Source: Prorocentrum cordatum
Lineage: Eukaryota; Sar; Dinophyceae; Prorocentrales; Prorocentraceae
Length of the DNA: 64,000 nt
Assembly (NCBI GenBank): GCA_963575745.1
Contig: CAUYUJ010018715.1
Span: 51,001 to 115,000 of the forward strand
Reading direction: 5' to 3'
The translations under genes were made by a program, and so were the position numbers. The notes below the pieces were generated by a model. The model saw only the letters and a program-made list of their open reading frames with translations. It was not told the origin of the DNA and did not search any database. This document shows positions 59,935-64,000 of this stretch, piece after piece (positions within the stretch are counted from its first letter, which is position 1; each line of letters starts with the position of its first letter).

Positions 59935-60170
59935 AAACTCGGATCTCGGGGATCTTCGGACCCGGGTCAATCCAGACCCGGGTCAGTCAGGCCTTGCAAC
60001 ATCCTGCGAGACCCTGCAAGACCCAGCACCCAAGCCCGGGTCAATGCGAAGGATCCTGCAAGAGCCTGCAGGATCCTGCACCCAAACCCGGGTTAATGGG
60101 AGCCTCGCTCTGCAGGATCCTGCAAGATCTGGCGCTATGGCTGACCCCCGTTTGTATTGACCCCCGTCTC
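59935..60170. repeat. Family I repeat, copy 2
   Basis: GACCCGGGTCAATCCAGACC, CATCCTGCGAGACCCTGCAA and CAGGATCCTGCACCCAAACC; longer than copy 1 because the central unit is doubled. Confidence 0.6.
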
Positions 60171-60239
60171 AATTCTCCCGAGGATCAGAAATCGCTTTGC
60201 TTCCGGGTCGGGGCGGCCCACGGAGCGGAGCCTCCAGGC

Positions 60240-60725
60240 AGCCCCGAAAGGGCCTGCGAATCACAAACACGGCCAACTAGCGCTCCAAAGCGCCCAAGAT
60301 GGCCCCAAAACGGCCCAAGAGGCCCCCAGGGAAGAAACCCCAAGAGCGCTCCCTAAAGAGGGCCAAGAGAAGCAACAATCATGGATGTTCTCTGTGTTTG
60401 TTTCTATGCTTCTCGCGTTCTAGCGTTTTCGGGCCTCTGACGCTCCAAGGCGGCCCCAGAGGCCACAAAGACCGCCCCAAGACGGCCCGAGAGGATCCCA
60501 AGAGGGCCCCCCAAACTGCCCCAGAGGCGCCCAAGATCGCCCAAGAGGGCCCCAAGATGGCCCCAGGAAGGGCCCAAGAGGGGAAGCACGAACCACCAAT
60601 TCGAGCCTTCCGCCCCAAGAGGTACCCCTGAGCCCCCAAGAGGCCCCCCAAGAAGTCCCAGAAGCCCAAAAAGAGGCCCCCAAACGTCCCCAAAAGAGGC
60701 CTCAAGAGGCCACGAACCCGCAGGC
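60240..60725. repeat. CCCAAGA-type repeat region, block 3
   Basis: CCCAAGAGGCCCCC-like units flank a short unique centre (60370-60430), as in block 1. Confidence 0.7.
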
Positions 60726-60896
60726 AAGCGCCTGCGATGGCACAATATGGGCCGGCGGAGTGAGCGAGAAAACGAAACAAAACATGATACGATAACATGG
60801 GCAAGCCGCACTTCAGTAAACTGGCATTGCTCAAGGATTGTCGAGGATCCCAAGAGCAGGCGGGGTTTTACACGGATGGGGCAAGAACCTCTTTAA

Positions 60897-61090
60897 TCAG
60901 TATCGTTGAATCGATCCCCATCCCCAGCGGCGTGGCCTGAGCCCCGCTGGCCGATTTATCCCCCTAGATGGGGATACAGGTCGTTCTCGTCGGGTTTCGA
61001 CGGGTGTATCCCCAACTGGGGTGGTAATTTGGTGGGGGTCTCGAAGGGGATGGGGATGGGGATGGGGATTGGATGAACGATACCGATGTA
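60897..61090. mobile_element. Family K element, copy 2
   Basis: TCAGTATCGTTGAATCGATC at left and GGATTGGATGAACGATACCG at right; GTATCCCCAACTGGGGTGGT inside matches the transferase intron. Flanks TTTAA and TGTAA agree in four of five bases. Confidence 0.78.
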
Positions 61091-61449
61091 AGACACTCTT
61101 GGTTTTCACGCATTGATTCCCGACGAACAATCCGTCACACGCGGGCTGCACACAGCCTGCACAGACGGAGTGCGGCTCGTTTCCGAGTCCGCGCTGGCCT
61201 GGCTTTTTTTCCTGTGCTAGCATTTGGCTCGCAAGGCGCGAGGTTTCCAGCCAAAGCCCGGCAACAGCGCCTGACTACACCCCCCTTGACATTTGTAATC
61301 CTTTTTCAAACCTCTGCCCCCCCCTGGACCCACGATCTCGACATTGAGGTCGTGGGCGCTGGTGGGGCGCAATTTTTACACTGCGGAACTATTTTTGTCT
61401 AGCGGAAAAAATAAGCCGATCTGGAACCCTACGTGGTTGCAAACTGACA
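61091..61449. other. No recognised feature
   Basis: Contains an inverted pair CCCACGATCTCGACATTG / GAGGTCGTGGG at about 61320. Otherwise nothing recognised. Confidence 0.4.
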
Positions 61450-63400
61450 CTTTCGACGCATGAGAACCCGATGGTTGCGCAGCTGCTCTGGGCCTCAATA
61501 CCAAGACAATGCGGCCAGGGACAATCCATCTGCAATGCGGGACCCAAAATTGGAGGTGCAGGGTTCTGCGACTCTTTTCGGGTCCCCGAGGCTGGCCGCA
61601 CGGCCACGGGCTTACCCGCACATCCAGCCCGTCGACGCCTCGAGCCCGAGGCAAGCAACGGGGGCCCTGACCACTGCAACAAGGCGCTACCCTTGAGACT
61701 GGAAGCCCGTACGCACCGAAACGGACAGAGCTCCGGATAGGAGGATGTGCCGCAGCGCTGCTCTGTTGTTGCATGGAGTGGGCCAACGGGACTGTCTGCG
61801 TGCTCGTCATAACATACCAAGAGCCCAGCCGGGGGATCGATGTCCTTGACCAGCAGGATACAAGGTAATCACAATTTCAGGCACACCAGCGACGCCTCGG
61901 GCTTTGCGAGCCTTGCAGGGCCAGAAGCCTGACGGCACGGCCACGGGCTTGCCGCAAATTTGGCCTTGCGAACGCCTCGAGCCTGAAACGGAGAGCGGGG
62001 GCCCCGACCATTCCAACAAGGCGCTGCCCTGGAGACACGAGGCGCCTGCGTACTGAAACGGACCGAACTCCCGATGGGAAGACGCATCGCAGCGCCGCTG
62101 TGCTGTTGCATGCGCTGCGGCTCCAGGACTGGCTACGTGCCTCGTCGAACATTCGGGCCGGGCGAAAGGAAGGGATAGCAAAGGGGGGGCTCGAGAATCA
62201 GCTCACGTAGCTGATTTTCCCGGCGCCTCCCGGCGCCGGGAGACGTCCACGTATCGAGGAATGGGCCCGGCGGCGGGGCCGAAACCAGCTGCATGCAGCA
62301 GATTTCGTAACCCCCCCTTTCCCAATCCGCCCCTTGCGCCCGACCCGAAACATGCACAGAAGCAGAATTTGGACGTCGGAGGTCCCGATGCCCCTGGCCA
62401 GCAGGGCGAGGGCGAGGGGGCCCGCGTGCGGAGGCCCGCGCCCGTGGCAAGGGCACCCAATTTCGGGCAGGCCCACAGCGACGCCTCGGGTTTTTTGAGC
62501 TCGTTGTCAACCCCGCCGCGCCACGAGCCGGGCGGCACGGCCACGGGCTTCCAACGGATCCGGCCCTCCGGCGCCACGAGCCCGAGGCGAGGAGACGGGA
62601 GCCCGGATCATCCCAGCACGGCGCTGCCCTGGAGACCCGAGGCCCGTGCGTGCCGACACGGACCGAGCTCCAGAGAAGAAGACGTACCGCAGGCGCTGCG
62701 ACCCTGGAACTGACTACGTGCCCCGGCGAAAGTGCTCAGCTGGATGTCCGGGGTATGGATGTCCATGGCCAGCAGGAAGCAAGACAAGCACAATTTCAGG
62801 CCCATCAGCGGCGCCCAGGGTTTTGCGCCTTCGTCAGCCCTGCCGCGCCACAAGCCTGGCGGCACGGTCGCGGGCTAGCCGCAGATGTGGCCCTCCGACG
62901 CCACGAGCCTGAGGCGGGCAACGGGGCGCTGGTTCCAACACGGTGCTACCCTGGAAACCCGAGGCCCGTGCGTGCTGAAACGGATCGAGCTCCAGATAAG
63001 AAGACGTATCGCAGCGCCGCTGTTCTTGCATGCGCTGCGACTCAGGAACCGACTACGTGCCTCGTTGAAAGTGCGCAGAAGCCCAACTGGACGTAGGGGG
63101 GCTCGGTGTCCTTGACAAGCAGGAAGCAAGTCAATCATAATTTCAGGCCCATCAGCGACGCCTGCGGTTTTGAGCTTGTTGTTGCCTGCCTCGCCACGAG
63201 CCTGGCGGCACGGCCACGGACTTCCAACAGAACTAGCCCTCCGACGCCTCGAGCCTGAGACGGGGAACGGGGGCCCTGACCATCCCAACACGGCGTTACC
63301 CTGGAGACTCGAGGCCCGTGCGTGCTGAAACGGACCGAGCTCCGGATAGGAAGAAATAGCCCTGCGCCGATAATAAAGTTTGGGCCCCCGGGGAGATAAT
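61450..63400. repeat. About 350-bp tandem repeat, five units
   Basis: GCCCGTGCGTGCTGAAACGG or variants at about 61704, 62043, 62642, 62964 and 63314. After subtracting the element insertion at 62153 the spacings are about 339, 399, 322 and 350. Words include GACCGAGCTCCGGATAG, CATGCGCTGCGACTC, GGCCAGCAGGAAGCAAG and GGCACGGCCACGGGCTT. Confidence 0.85.
62153..62347. mobile_element. Family U element, copy 2, with AACAT target duplication
   Basis: 195 bp, arms TCGGGCCGGGCGAAAG and CTTGCGCCCGACCCGA. AACAT lies at 62148-62152 and 62348-62352. The sister unit at about 63060-63080 has the uninterrupted site at the same place. Confidence 0.92.
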
Positions 63401-64000
63401 AACAGATTTTCCTGGCAAGTCGCATGTAGGCACGTACGGTGTGCGGATGTGTGAGCACGGAGCCTGAGGAATCCTCCTCGCTCTTGGTTCTGACGGAACC
63501 TTCCCTGGACGGGGTGACACGAGCACCCTATGGGGCCACGGACAGTGTGAGGGGTGTGCGAAAAAAAGGGGCCAATGCTCTGCGTGATAAGCGTAATCGG
63601 CGTAGCATTCGCGCCCAGATTGTGGGGATACCTCTGGCGGTTTGGCTGTCTTGGCCCCATCCAACTTCTTTCGTTTACGCACTCCTTTGCTCACCGCGAA
63701 ATAGCTGGCACAACACTAGGGCACCACGTGGGGCCACGAACCGTGTGAATGGTGTGCCAGAATGGGGGTCTACGAAACGGTGATGATGATAGCAACGGGT
63801 ACTGATGATGAGAACAAAGGATAATCATGATAAAACTATCCAATGTCCGATTCGTACTTGCCCTGGTGGTAGAACATTCGGCCTCGCCGCTCCGCCCGCC
63901 TATCACATAGAAGTACCCCATGGATAGTCATGACTCAGAGGTTACGGGGGGGATGCTTTATTATCGCGGGCATGCGGTTATAGCAGCGCCGCTCTGTCTT
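63401..64000. other. Unassigned, with a 190-bp-spaced direct repeat
   Basis: GCACCCTATGGGGCCACGGA at about 63524 recurs as GCACCACGTGGGGCCACGAA at about 63720, each followed by a GTGTGA...GGTGTGC word. A plus frame spans both repeats but is not recognised. The end is AT-richer with GATGATGATAG words. Confidence 0.4.

Noticed and set aside
61450-63400. Coding array of cysteine-rich proteins
   Set aside because: Several frames are open in each 350-bp unit, but unit lengths differ by non-multiples of three and no frame is kept across units.
1-64000. tRNA, rRNA, snRNA or spliced-leader genes
   Set aside because: I looked for A/B-box words, GGTTCGAATCC-type arms and the spliced-leader core and found none convincing.

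Overview
This is a eukaryotic nuclear window, most likely from a dinoflagellate with a large GC-rich genome; Prorocentrum or Symbiodiniaceae are my guesses and I cannot confirm the species. Four things point there. Coding sequence is sparse and split, and every exon I can support well lies on the minus strand, as in the one-way gene arrays of dinoflagellates. One intron has a plausible GC donor. At least two introns coincide with short inverted-repeat elements flanked by target-site duplications, that is, introner-like elements. The rest is microsatellite, minisatellite and MITE-like DNA. I saw no operon, tRNA, rRNA, CRISPR array or spliced-leader gene.

Layout. 1-5 kb: one clear gene, a non-canonical poly(A)/uridylyl transferase (minus strand, two exons, 1402-4522). 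Its intron (1843-2038) is a mobile-element copy. 5-24 kb: a mosaic of short inverted-repeat families (called A to X here), minisatellites and a few candidate minus-strand exons, the best being a terminal exon at 11.73-11.90 kb. 24.9-29.9 kb: a giant trinucleotide array that switches strand near 29.45 kb and is interrupted by a 455-bp segment with an inverted copy at 35.4-35.9 kb. 30-46 kb: more elements, tandem arrays with 93-, 73-, 100- and 83-bp units, a terminal exon at 37.53-37.67 kb with an element copy just before its stop codon, and a non-repetitive coding-like exon at 38.2-38.5 kb. 46.6 and 56.1 kb: two minus-strand fragments carrying DEAD-box helicase motifs Ia and I, in the right order for one gene with a very long intron. 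51.1-52.5 kb: a minus-strand reading frame of 482 codons made of a GEGL repeat and duplicated in frame over 603 bp. 57-64 kb: pyrimidine arrays, a long snap-back hairpin, and a roughly 350-bp tandem array at 61.4-63.4 kb holding a clean element insertion.

The main biological story is the traffic of short non-autonomous elements. Many families of about 120-250 bp with inverted termini are present in two to five copies. Several show 5-bp target duplications, some are nested in one another, some carry microsatellites inside them, and at least two sit exactly at splice junctions so that the duplication supplies splice-site bases. No transposase was recognised in the window, so the mobilising enzymes must be encoded elsewhere. 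Coordinates of repeat copies are accurate to about 5-15 bp except where a junction is stated; family letters are local labels only.
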